A model generated the notes under the pieces. The model was not told the DNA's origin. It searched no databases and worked only from the letters and a program-made list of their open reading frames with translations. A program made the position numbers and the translations under genes. A stretch of 30,078 nucleotides of DNA from a virus, in the IMG/VR virus record IMGVR_UViG_3300035145_001816, positions 1 to 30,078 of that record. The stretch is one strand, 5' to 3'. Below, in pieces: positions 23,001 to 29,907 of this stretch; position 1 is the stretch's first letter; every line of letters starts with the position of its first letter.

Positions 23001-25789
23001 GAATTCCATTTAAGCTTTCTCCTGCTCAAAAAGCATTTGATGGCACTACAGATGTTAATACAACTAGTGACTATATCCAAATCAACAATCACTTCTTTAC
23101 CACTGGTCAAAGAGTCTTCTATGATGCTCGCGGAAATACAGCAATTGGTGGTCTAACAGACAACAAAGATTATTTCATTATCGCTCTCGATGATGAATAT
23201 TTCAAACTTGCTGATAGTAAAGCAAATGCTCAGAATGGAGTTGCTGTTTCTTTAACACAAACACAGTCTGGAACACATGCTTTTATTAGCTCAAATCTTT
23301 CTGGTCTTGTAGGTGGTAATGGTACTGTAAGTGTCACCAATGGTTCTAGAATCGTAATTGGTGATGGAACTGGATTTAAGAGATTCTTCAAAGTTGGTGA
23401 CGAATTTAAGATTGTCGATGACACAACCACACCTGGAACCGTTATCACGAAGAGAATTACTGCTCTGAAAGATGATGAAGAACTTCTCGTAGATACTGCT
23501 TATACAGTAGATCGTAGTGGTGAGAAATATCTGATTCCTTCTTACATCTATGTACGTCCTGATGGATATTATCTCCACAGACCATTTGATGGTGGCATGG
23601 AAATCGCTACTTCACACTCGCCCGATGGTTTGATTTGTCGTCAGACTCGTAAGTACTTCCGTTATCAGTCAGGTAAAGGTATCCAAACTTCGTTTGCGAT
23701 TAACTTCATTCCACAAATTCTGATTAACGATCTTTCTTACGTTCCACAAGGATCGCAAGTAACAACAACAGCTACTGGAGCTTTAGGAAGTACTGTAATC
23801 ACAGTTACTGATGCTACGGGAATTATTGTTGACATGCTTGTTACTGGCGATGGTATTCCTGACAATACTACTGTGTCGGAAATTGATGGTAATGATATTA
23901 CTCTCACAATTGCTTGTGATGAAACTCTTTCTGGTGTTGATAACGTAGTATTTTCACCAGCAAGATATGCTCACATCACGACAAGTAAACCACATAATGT
24001 CTTAACCAAGACATCAATTATCATCGCAAACTCTGATGACACTAACTTTAATGGTGAGTACCCAATTTCAACAATTGTCGATGAATATACATTAAAGATT
24101 CTCTTGAAGAATGAACCAAGCCTTTCTAAGTCTGGTGGATTCCCATCATTCTCAGTTATCGGATGGAATAATTCATTCGTAAGAGCAGGTATGTTTGACT
24201 TCCAGAACGGATTCTTCTTCGAGCATGATGGTGCTACTTTGAATTGTGTAAGAAGATCTTCAGTACAACAGTTACAAGGAACAGTCAACGTAACTAAGAG
24301 TAGTGGAGTTATCACTGGTGTTGATACTCAGTTCCAGGCTCAGCTTAATGCTGGTGATATGGTTGTAATTCGCGGAATGAGTTACAAAATTGTGAAGATT
24401 AACTCCAATACTTCAATGTCGGTACAACCATCATATAGAGGAGTTTCTGCCGAGCAAGTTAGCTTGACTAAGACAGTTGATGTCAAAGTTGGTCAGGCAA
24501 ACTGGAGTGTTGATCCTTGCGATGGAACTGGTAAGTCTGGTTATGTTGTTGATCTTCAGAAGATTCAGATGTGCTATATCGATTACTCTTGGTATGGTGC
24601 TGGTAAGATCCGCTTCGGATTTAAAGATCAGGAAGGTCATGTTAAGTACATTCATGAATTTGTTCATAATAACAAATTACAAGAATCTTACTTCAGATCT
24701 GGTAACCTTCCCGCACGTTATGAAGTTGAGAACATTGGTGCTCCATCATATGTACCAACTCTGTTCCACTGGGGTACTTCAGTCATTATGGACGGTATGT
24801 TCCAGGATGACGAAGCATATCTGTTCACGGCATCTGGCGACATCTTCAAGTTTACTAATGATGTTACTCAGACAGCATCGACCAACAGTGGTCCTATGAT
24901 CTTCCGTGTACCAAATGATTGGACAACATCATACTATTATATTAGATTACCTTTTGCTAGTTCTGATGCTAGTATATTGACTAATGGTACTCTGATGTTC
25001 AACACTAGTGCTGGCAACAATTTCTTTGTTGATGGCAGACCAGTTGATTCACGTTCCAGAACTTCAGGTTCTACATATTATGTTTATATCCTGTATAAGG
25101 AAGGTACTCAAGAACTCTTCCCAAGTGGATATCTGAATACCGTTGTAACTAAATTGGGTGGATCTGGTTATAGTTATCAGGGATATAGTTATTCAGACCG
25201 TGCTTATACATATAACTTGTCTGGAACTCTCGCTAGCGGAACTTCATTCAACGTTGGTGCTGCTGCGGGTGGTGAAAACCTGATTCCTACAAACATTCCT
25301 CTGATTACTATCAGACTCGCTCCATCTGTTGACTCATCACTTACAGGTTCTCTTGGATCTAGAGAGATTATCAATAGAATGCAACTTAATCTCCAGTCCA
25401 TGGGTATTCTTGCTTCACACGAAACTGAGATTACTCTGGTTCTAAATGGTCTCTTGAATAGTGACGCATATGAGAATGCTTCTTCGCCTTCTCTTTGCCA
25501 ACTCTTGAAGCATGGTCCAAATGATGAACTCGCAGGTGGTCAGGAAATTCTTTCCTTCCGTGCTCCTGGTGGTGGTCTTGAGGGCAACAGAAGACTTACA
25601 GCAACTTCTGACTTTGATCTTACTGAACTCAGTGCTCTCGGTAACTCAATTATTGGTGGAGACGGTGTGTTCCCCAATGGTCCAGACATCCTAACGGTTG
25701 TCGCAAACTGTGTTGATACAACTGGTGTATCACAACAAAATCCTTACACGATTACAGCTCGTGTAACCTGGAAAGAATCACAAGCATAA
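20036..25789 (+). CDS. Giant virion structural protein with cupredoxin-like insert
   Basis: This 1917-aa protein begins MAKRLLQKYEFVPAEDKIIL, like a conserved large structural protein of T4-like marine phages. Residues about 325-425 look like a cupredoxin domain: GHPFKL (His362), then YYYCGQHAGMGG with Cys412, His415 and Met418. This is a full type 1 copper ligand set with the short C-x2-H-x2-M loop of amicyanin. Repeated modules of the form H-F--ND-V-Y--GG-AI-GLTD--YYV--ID-N-F-L occur near 500-570, 810-880, 900-960 and 1010-1070. Residues about 585-770 are a Tyr/Gly/Asn/Ser-rich stretch without clear repeats. The C-terminal 700 residues include a WGTSVIMDGMFQDD segment and an acidic, ordered end. 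AAGGAA at 20021-20026 supports the start. It is probably a baseplate-periphery or fibre protein. Confidence 0.8.
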   Translation: MAKRLLQKYEFVPAEDKIILDGNIDRKRLLLITNMEDNELLYNFADSTLGLTSYSFDSTTEKTTIVLAKNCGLMSASDSLQIFFEGDTVKFEPSETFVDPVSKFRVSTPQNLIDTDFEYGPQASKWETIQLINNVPSFYSSTSDTSIAFIEEVNTTAGSDLIEVVCGFDHGLLVGTPITVQGLSSASAEGAYLVQSIPTSTTFTYKGRANQPASEDVSGVYTSIIPGQFYEGSQIAVDEAEGITADFFNVPVTVRVVSDLTLTTAVDSSFTVDKTITSDSGATARISHVGSNVLSVDNIVGSFNDGDVLSTTGTSNTLTIDTGGVGGGNNKLYIDGVQQNTYNLSKRAIYVFDISDSSMSGHPFKLSDTADGTHGGGTEYTTYVYENGTAGTTGAYVRIYVTNSTPDLYYYCGQHAGMGGSFPTVDATTSRIFLKTQSEHGFADDTNFYFVNTVAPKILQVTDPTATAPDGRPFVDVVQQTLVSNTNDNDEYIPYNYESTYTERFAETDVDYTNDRITVAGHRYHNSAAVLYYPAPGNTPIGGLNRMLVYYVNVIDANTIELHQSQRLNNKVNLSNSGTWDSGKHCLGLCYNVYREYKGFGASYTYWYTYYQTFGGTYSGYDFSNNTGDNSTSYGLGGQQWTHLVPFSCSRSGFSGHNYFTLNRYNQYFAGSNANWVPKTYGYHVQTLPLGTGTQWQGSYDFISNDDHNGVQMSGNANSSNKHYMWGTSTYSSYYNYMGTMYVNSVNSSYAELYGSDYNYWQYDGYFFGYYFNSGGVDRYFNSVNSDGNTNMYYMLVKRNTSTNDSFYKANHGFQTNDLVDVVTTGSGIRYWTSGTSMTYIGNGSQVYIDRIDDNRFRIKSSTGASPYRIAGVDGSADISFDAVITNPTKNSFYISEHSFSNNEVATYSVDSGGVAVDGLTDQTAYYVKAIDGNRFQLGTTVNFTSEVTLGSGQGSGAQIFENTTADFGAVDGSYTTTTVIGDKELEVRIPFKLSPAQKAFDGTTDVNTTSDYIQINNHFFTTGQRVFYDARGNTAIGGLTDNKDYFIIALDDEYFKLADSKANAQNGVAVSLTQTQSGTHAFISSNLSGLVGGNGTVSVTNGSRIVIGDGTGFKRFFKVGDEFKIVDDTTTPGTVITKRITALKDDEELLVDTAYTVDRSGEKYLIPSYIYVRPDGYYLHRPFDGGMEIATSHSPDGLICRQTRKYFRYQSGKGIQTSFAINFIPQILINDLSYVPQGSQVTTTATGALGSTVITVTDATGIIVDMLVTGDGIPDNTTVSEIDGNDITLTIACDETLSGVDNVVFSPARYAHITTSKPHNVLTKTSIIIANSDDTNFNGEYPISTIVDEYTLKILLKNEPSLSKSGGFPSFSVIGWNNSFVRAGMFDFQNGFFFEHDGATLNCVRRSSVQQLQGTVNVTKSSGVITGVDTQFQAQLNAGDMVVIRGMSYKIVKINSNTSMSVQPSYRGVSAEQVSLTKTVDVKVGQANWSVDPCDGTGKSGYVVDLQKIQMCYIDYSWYGAGKIRFGFKDQEGHVKYIHEFVHNNKLQESYFRSGNLPARYEVENIGAPSYVPTLFHWGTSVIMDGMFQDDEAYLFTASGDIFKFTNDVTQTASTNSGPMIFRVPNDWTTSYYYIRLPFASSDASILTNGTLMFNTSAGNNFFVDGRPVDSRSRTSGSTYYVYILYKEGTQELFPSGYLNTVVTKLGGSGYSYQGYSYSDRAYTYNLSGTLASGTSFNVGAAAGGENLIPTNIPLITIRLAPSVDSSLTGSLGSREIINRMQLNLQSMGILASHETEITLVLNGLLNSDAYENASSPSLCQLLKHGPNDELAGGQEILSFRAPGGGLEGNRRLTATSDFDLTELSALGNSIIGGDGVFPNGPDILTVVANCVDTTGVSQQNPYTITARVTWKESQA

Positions 25790-25802
25790 TAGGAGGAAAA
25801 CA

Positions 25803-26045
25803 ATGCCAGGACTTGCAGAATTTGAAGAGGTTTGTAGAAACCTAGTATGGAAATGGGAATTAATTGAAGACGAGACCGCCCGCGAGGCGGCTCGTGTCGC
25901 ATTTGTAGACATGATGGCGAAATATCAAGCACTAAGACTTGAGGTAGCTGCTTCGGCACCAGATTCAAGTAAAGTTAGTGTAATTGAAATGAAAAAAGTT
26001 GAAGATGTATTCAGGAGATATGCCCCCACTGGGTATCTACCCTAA
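25803..26045 (+). CDS. Small helical protein of unknown function
   Basis: This is an 80-aa protein. Residues 1-45 are predicted helical (EFEEVCRNLVWKWELIED, then ARVAFVDMMAKYQALRLE). A Ser/Ala-rich link and a second short helix (EMKKVEDVFRRYAPTGYLP) follow. It starts 13 bases after the giant gene, with an excellent Shine-Dalgarno site, TAGGAGG at 25790-25796. It is the last gene before the bidirectional terminator, so it belongs to the late structural unit. I do not recognise the family. A chaperone or assembly factor for the preceding large protein is possible by position. Confidence 0.75.
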   Translation: MPGLAEFEEVCRNLVWKWELIEDETAREAARVAFVDMMAKYQALRLEVAASAPDSSKVSVIEMKKVEDVFRRYAPTGYLP

Positions 26046-26050
26046 TAATA

Positions 26051-26082
26051 AAAAAGGGAGGTCTTAGGACCCCCCTTTTTTT
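26051..26082. terminator. Bidirectional intrinsic terminator between convergent genes
   Basis: AAAAAGGGAGGTC (26051-26063) and GACCCCCCTTTTT (26068-26080) form a stem with one A-C mismatch around the loop TTAG. It has a T-run on the plus strand and, by symmetry, one on the minus strand. It ends the late structural transcript and the opposing minus-strand operon. The stop codon of the minus-strand oxygenase gene lies at its edge (26081-26083). Confidence 0.85.
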
Positions 26083-26944
26083 ATGTTTTTATTTGTGCTA
26101 TTTGTCTAGATATTTTATCTTTTCCTGCACGATTACATACAGCACCTACTAGTGAATACCGATGTTGTTTACTTCTAGCATCGTACTCGATGTTGTGCCA
26201 ATGACAACCTTTATATAAAGTAACTGAATTAAATTCAGCAGGAGCAAAGTGATATTTGATATAGAAATCATCTCCCTGAAACGTGGAGAATAACTCATGG
26301 TCGTTAGCTTCTTTATCTTGAGTATGACCTTCCCTATACTTTTCAAATATAGGAATATAATTATGTTTATTTCTAAGTGGAGATTTTAATTCAAATACGT
26401 TATGAAAAATATCATCCTCTCCTGTTTCTGGATCAATAAACTTACATTTAAAAAAATTAGTACCAGATTTACAATCATTTACTTCAGATAAGTAAATATT
26501 TGCCGCAAATGAAAATGGGTCAATATGAGGATAATTATTACCTCTATTCATTTTCATACCAGGATAAAACAAATTTGTGTAATAATCCCACATTAACGCA
26601 CTATTTCGATAGTGTATCATGCGATGATCAAACATGATTTTATATAATTTTTCAGTTATTTTAGATACAAATCTATCATCCATCATTTGCTGAAGTCCAG
26701 TGGAAGCACTTCTATCTTCTTTATAGGTTCCTTCCACCATACTTCTATAACTGTCTTCGGTTGGAAATTGAGAGATAAAATCTCTAAGTTCTAGAGGTCT
26801 TTTTAAGAAATTTTTAATTTTCAAATAACTTAATTTCTCGACAGTTACATATTCAATTTCCATATCAGCATTAAGTTCGCAGATATGATCAAGTTCTGAT
26901 CTACTATATGAGGCAATAGGATTAGTAAGTAAAATATTACTCAT
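26081..26944 (-). CDS. 2OG-Fe(II) oxygenase-like protein with intact metal triad
   Basis: Starting at the ATG at 26944, the protein has 287 aa. A double-stranded beta-helix oxygenase is suggested by YPHID (His140, Asp142), followed by a strand (FAANIYLSEVNDCKSGTNFF). The distal part is CHWHNIEYD (His248, His250), with an arginine at 262 in HRYS. The His-x-Asp...His...Arg pattern is what 2-oxoglutarate/Fe(II) dioxygenases use to bind iron and co-substrate. The fold resembles the DUF6445-type family, named from memory. The substrate is unknown. A start eight codons upstream would add MKKQKKNI but overlap the preceding gene further; the chosen start overlaps it by 8 bases. It is the last gene of a three-gene minus-strand operon. 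The protein is homologous along its length to the gene at 26937-27830. Confidence 0.75.
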   Translation of the reverse strand: MSNILLTNPIASYSRSELDHICELNADMEIEYVTVEKLSYLKIKNFLKRPLELRDFISQFPTEDSYRSMVEGTYKEDRSASTGLQQMMDDRFVSKITEKLYKIMFDHRMIHYRNSALMWDYYTNLFYPGMKMNRGNNYPHIDPFSFAANIYLSEVNDCKSGTNFFKCKFIDPETGEDDIFHNVFELKSPLRNKHNYIPIFEKYREGHTQDKEANDHELFSTFQGDDFYIKYHFAPAEFNSVTLYKGCHWHNIEYDARSKQHRYSLVGAVCNRAGKDKISRQIAQIKT

Positions 26945-27830
26945 AATATTCTTCTTCTGCTTTTTCATTTTTGCTATGCGTAACCATGTCGGTATACCCA
27001 GTTTCTAAACTAAATCTACAGTTAGTTTCTTTGGTTGAATCATATGTAATATCATAGAAATAATCCCCTGGAAGCAGAAGTAATCTATTATATTTAAATT
27101 CAATACTAAAAACTTTTTCAAAAACGTTTTCATCAACTGCTGGTACAAATGGAGAAATTGCCTCACTTGAAGTTGCGTTATTTAAATCGGATGAAATTAT
27201 TTCTTTTTCTTGGATTGTTGCTGTGTTCATGATCTCAGTAATTGATGACCAATATTTACCACAAGATTTAACTTTATAATAGTTAATTTCACCACTTTCA
27301 ATATCATCACTTAAAAATGCTTTAAACATATATTGAAATCTATCAACAGTGGGAGTATTATTCCCACCTATAGAAAGCATACCAGGATAATATAATTGAG
27401 TGTTGGAAGTGAATCCAGATAATTCCGATTGTACATCGTATGGAGAGAAATTATCTTCATACATGTATTCGTGTGGTGGAATAAAATCTTGTTCGACTAA
27501 AAATTTATAATAATTAAATGACAGGTCAACAAGAGTTTCAGACATAATTTTTTGCTGAAGTCCAGGTGGTCTGATTTGTAAGTTACCACCATCTGCTAAG
27601 TCTTTAGCAGTTCTAACTCCGCTATCATATATTTTATGAGTATCTTTAGTATATGTATCAGCAGGAATACTTTTCAGATAATCAACTAAAAGTTCTGGAT
27701 TTTTAAAAGCATTATCGATGATAATGTAGGTCATTCCATCTACCATCGATTCTTGGATTTTTGAATCTGAATTAAGTTGGAAAATATCTACTAAATTAAA
27801 TTGCTTAATGTCGTCAAATTTTACTGCCAT
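26937..27830 (-). CDS. Probable inactive paralogue of the neighbouring oxygenase
   Basis: This 297-aa protein aligns with its downstream neighbour: GLQQK with GLQQM, LYYPGM with LFYPGM, GNNTPTVDRF with GNNYPHIDPF, and DYFYDITYD with CHWHNIEYD. The metal histidine of the first motif is replaced by Thr161 and both distal histidines by Tyr257 and Tyr259. Asp163 and an arginine at 272 remain. Iron binding by the usual triad therefore seems impossible. The chain is otherwise intact and well kept, so it does not look like decaying DNA. It could form a hetero-oligomer with the active copy or bind a substrate. It begins with ATG at 27830, sharing one base with the stop of the upstream gene, and overlaps the next gene by 8 bases. 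Confidence 0.75.
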   Translation of the reverse strand: MAVKFDDIKQFNLVDIFQLNSDSKIQESMVDGMTYIIIDNAFKNPELLVDYLKSIPADTYTKDTHKIYDSGVRTAKDLADGGNLQIRPPGLQQKIMSETLVDLSFNYYKFLVEQDFIPPHEYMYEDNFSPYDVQSELSGFTSNTQLYYPGMLSIGGNNTPTVDRFQYMFKAFLSDDIESGEINYYKVKSCGKYWSSITEIMNTATIQEKEIISSDLNNATSSEAISPFVPAVDENVFEKVFSIEFKYNRLLLLPGDYFYDITYDSTKETNCRFSLETGYTDMVTHSKNEKAEEEYYE

Positions 27831-28294
27831 CAGTTATCCTCACTACCTACCAATTCAGGTGTCCCAAATTCTCCAATAGGTGGTTCTCCCAGTTGGTCAA
27901 GAGGAACGCCACCCTCGCCAGATACAATTGTTTTCTCAGGATCAATTGTGGCTGTAATTGTGTTCTTAGTTTTATAGTCTGCTAAAATAGCAATATATGA
28001 GTTTTCGACATCACGGCATGGAGGATAAATCACTTCAACAAAATCTTTTGTAAATTGAAATTCCATTGATGCTGACAATGGTGCCCATTGTCTAAAAACA
28101 ACTCTCGTAGATGTATGAAAATTTGGTTGTACTTCGTCATCTACAACTGACACTGTTCCTACGTCAGTTAAGTCAACCACGAAAGGATCGAAAATTTGAT
28201 ATCCGATAAACTCATTTTTTTCTTTATCGATTACTTCTCTAACATCTGCGACAATACTCTCTCCAGTTTTCAGAAGACAAATTTGTAAACTCAT
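27830..28294 (-). CDS. Small beta protein, possibly Sm-like; first gene of minus-strand operon
   Basis: This 154-aa protein starts MSLQICLLKTGESIVADVRE, then GYQIFDPFVVDL. This pattern (short strands around a conserved TGE-IVADV turn) recalls small Sm/Lsm-like beta barrels that are common and unnamed in T4-like marine phages. The middle part carries FRQWAPLSASMEFQFTKDFV and YPPCRDV; the last 45 residues are Gly/Pro/Glu-rich and probably flexible. No RNA-binding residue set can be verified by eye. It is the first gene after the minus-strand promoter, with GAGG about 11 bases before its ATG. It overlaps the next gene by one base. The role is unknown; RNA binding or regulation is only a possibility. 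Confidence 0.65.
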   Translation of the reverse strand: MSLQICLLKTGESIVADVREVIDKEKNEFIGYQIFDPFVVDLTDVGTVSVVDDEVQPNFHTSTRVVFRQWAPLSASMEFQFTKDFVEVIYPPCRDVENSYIAILADYKTKNTITATIDPEKTIVSGEGGVPLDQLGEPPIGEFGTPELVGSEDN

Positions 28295-28318
28295 TTTTTT
28301 TGTAAACCTCTAAACAAT

Positions 28319-28347
28319 AATGTAGCATTACTAGTTGTTTTTGTCAA
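28319..28347 (-). promoter_or_regulatory. Sigma70-like promoter for the minus-strand operon
   Basis: Read on the minus strand, TTGACA (28347-28342) is followed after 17 bases by TACATT (28324-28319), with TG at the extended -10 position (TGCTACATT). The -35 box is perfect and the -10 box matches 4 of 6. The predicted start is near 28312, about 18 bases before the ATG at 28294. This suggests early transcription by host-type polymerase, opposite to the late genes. Confidence 0.65.
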
Positions 28348-28355
28348 CTAAATAA

Positions 28356-28673
28356 ATGTATGCTAAAATTTATTTATTTGAAAAAGAAATGACCCTTGTT
28401 TCGGATATCCCTATCTTACAACTTGCTTTTGACGCAGAAAAAAAGCACGGTGAAGATACTCACATGGTGATCGAAGTAGTTCTAAAAGAAGATGTTCCTG
28501 AGTCTATGTTGGATTCTAACGAAGTTACTACAGATGATGTTTTATGGTGGGTTGAATTTGAAGATCAGCAAAAAATCTTTGATGAATTTGACTGTGTTAA
28601 AAAATTTCTTTTAGAAGAAGCAGTTAAGAAAGAATTTGTTTATGCTAAGGATGAATTAAATGAGTCAAAATAA
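28356..28673 (+). CDS. Small acidic protein of unknown function
   Basis: This is a 105-aa protein rich in Asp and Glu. The N-terminus forms a strand (MYAKIYLFEKEMTLVSD), followed by a helix (ILQLAFDAEKKHG), a strand pair (THMVIEVVLKEDVP) and a C-terminal helix (DCVKKFLLEEAVKKEF). The start at 28356 has no Shine-Dalgarno site; an alternative ATG at 28389 is possible but would lose the first strand. A TAAATA at 28349-28354 lies too close to serve as a late promoter for this ATG. It overlaps the next oxygenase gene by 14 bases, so it is probably co-expressed with it. I do not recognise the family. The acidic nature could point to DNA mimicry or protein binding, but nothing specific supports this. 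Confidence 0.7.
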   Translation: MYAKIYLFEKEMTLVSDIPILQLAFDAEKKHGEDTHMVIEVVLKEDVPESMLDSNEVTTDDVLWWVEFEDQQKIFDEFDCVKKFLLEEAVKKEFVYAKDELNESK

Positions 28674-29250
28674 TATAGTAACTTTTTTCCCTAAAGCAGT
28701 TTATTGTGAAGATGGTGTATACAAAGATGGGTTGTCTAACCTAGAGGACAGCATTAGAGTATTGGCAGATAATACAAGAAGAAATTCTGTATTGAATGTA
28801 GATTCTTCTCATAGAACAATTAAAACTATTCACAAGAGACCAGAGTTTACTCATTTCACAAAAGAAATTAAAAAAAGAATTACAAAATTTTTAGTGATTT
28901 ATGGATACGACCCCATGATGACTAGAGATGTTGAAATCTCTAATATGTGGTTTAATATTAGTAAAGAAGGTGATTTTTTATTTCCACACACACATCCAGG
29001 TTCTCTATTATCTGGTGCTTTTTATGTAAAGTCTACGACTGAAAATAAAATTTTATTTTATGAGCATTATAAAAATACTTACATAGAACCATTAAAAATA
29101 ACAGATCTTTCGACCACAACAAAAGATTTTGATTGTGTTCCTGGAAGACTGCTTTTATTTCATAGTGAACTTGAGCACGGCACTCCAATACAAAGAAGTC
29201 CTGGAGAAAAAATTGTAATTTCTTTTAATACTCGCTTAGTAAACAGATGA
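28660..29250 (+). CDS. 2OG-Fe(II) oxygenase-like protein (TIGR02466/2OG-FeII_Oxy_5 type)
   Basis: This 196-aa protein has the marks of the small phage 2-oxoglutarate/Fe(II) dioxygenases: FPHTHPGSLLSGAFYV (His110, His112), and PGRLLLFHSELEHGTPIQ with the distal His173, followed by EKIVISFNTRL. The iron triad is therefore His-x-His...His rather than the usual His-x-Asp...His, as I recall for many relatives with the HPGS-LSG motif. The place of the usual 2OG-binding arginine is taken by Lys184; Arg179 and Arg192 are nearby. Length matches the family (about 200 aa). It overlaps the upstream acidic gene by 14 bases and the next gene by four (ATGA). Substrate unknown; protein hydroxylation is one idea for such cyanophage genes. 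Confidence 0.8.
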   Translation: MSQNNIVTFFPKAVYCEDGVYKDGLSNLEDSIRVLADNTRRNSVLNVDSSHRTIKTIHKRPEFTHFTKEIKKRITKFLVIYGYDPMMTRDVEISNMWFNISKEGDFLFPHTHPGSLLSGAFYVKSTTENKILFYEHYKNTYIEPLKITDLSTTTKDFDCVPGRLLLFHSELEHGTPIQRSPGEKIVISFNTRLVNR

Positions 29251-29867
29251 TTGACGATCTATTTCTTTTTAGTGAAAAAATTCTGTCCGAATCTGAGATA
29301 GATGTAATTAAAAATTACATTTTAAAAAATGAAAATAACATAAAACAATTAGGTCCTGATAATTATCCAGGAACCTCTGAAGATTCTTTGACTGGAAGAC
29401 ATGCGTTCTTTAATTATCTTCATACTCAAGATATCGGTGAAGGAATTCTTTTGCCCAAGTTAAAAAAAATTATTAAACAATTGAATCTTGAACCGCCAAT
29501 TATAATTCAATGTTGGGCAAATATTTTTCGTAACGGTGAAGGAATATCAATTCATCGCCATGGAAATATGAGACAGAAGTTTTTGTCTGGTAATTTGTTT
29601 ATCTGTGGAAATACTTTACCTGGAACAACATATTATAAAGGAGATTTTTCCACCAGTACATCTGTTGACATAGAGAATGAACCTGGGGTTTTAAATATTT
29701 TTCCATCCTATAATATGCATGGAGTGAAGGAAAATCTTACTGAAGAAACTAGAATCTCTATGGCAATTGATATTATTCCATATAGTGATACAAATCATTT
29801 TAAAAAACTTGACATGATCTACAAAAAATCGCCAAGAAGGTATATCAAACTTTATAGTTTAGACTGA
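29247..29867 (+). CDS. Second small 2OG-Fe(II) oxygenase-like protein
   Basis: This 206-aa protein has a fold pattern like its upstream neighbour but with low sequence identity. WANIFRNGEGISIHRHGNM holds His103 and His105. FPSYNMHGVKENLTEETRIS holds the distal His158 and a properly placed Arg169, which fits 2-oxoglutarate binding. The LSGNLFICG strand corresponds to LSGAFYV in the neighbour. N-terminal helices occupy residues 10-80 and a basic tail (KKSPRRYIKLYSLD) ends the protein. The start overlaps the previous stop as ATGA, so translation is probably coupled. It is followed by a late-promoter/terminator composite and the neck gene. Substrate unknown. Confidence 0.75.
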   Translation: MIDDLFLFSEKILSESEIDVIKNYILKNENNIKQLGPDNYPGTSEDSLTGRHAFFNYLHTQDIGEGILLPKLKKIIKQLNLEPPIIIQCWANIFRNGEGISIHRHGNMRQKFLSGNLFICGNTLPGTTYYKGDFSTSTSVDIENEPGVLNIFPSYNMHGVKENLTEETRISMAIDIIPYSDTNHFKKLDMIYKKSPRRYIKLYSLD

Positions 29868-29868
29868 C

Positions 29869-29876
29869 TATAAATA
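29869..29876 (+). promoter_or_regulatory. T4-type late promoter motif TATAAATA
   Basis: TATAAATA begins one base after the stop of the oxygenase gene, and its last five bases form the start of the terminator's 5' arm. With T4 spacing, transcription would start near 29882, within that arm, and lead to the neck gene at 29908. Confidence 0.65.
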
Positions 29877-29903
29877 CCTCTAGGAAACTAGGGGTATTTT
29901 TTT
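29872..29903 (+). terminator. Intrinsic terminator with GAAA tetraloop, overlapping a late promoter
   Basis: AAATACCTCTAG (29872-29883) pairs with CTAGGGGTATTT (29888-29899), with one T-G wobble, around a GAAA loop. GAAA is a stable GNRA-type tetraloop. A T-run continues to 29903. It should stop transcription from the accessory oxygenase genes before the neck gene. Confidence 0.85.
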
Positions 29904-29907
29904 ATTC

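Noticed and set aside
26945-26968. Upstream start adding MKKQKKNI to the active minus-strand oxygenase
   Set aside because: The extra residues are low complexity and come from the 3' end of the overlapping gene; MSNILL at 26944 gives a normal short overlap.
28349-28354. TAAATA as a late promoter for the gene at 28356
   Set aside because: With T4 spacing the transcript would begin after the ATG. It lacks the full TATAAATA and overlaps the opposite promoter's -35 region.
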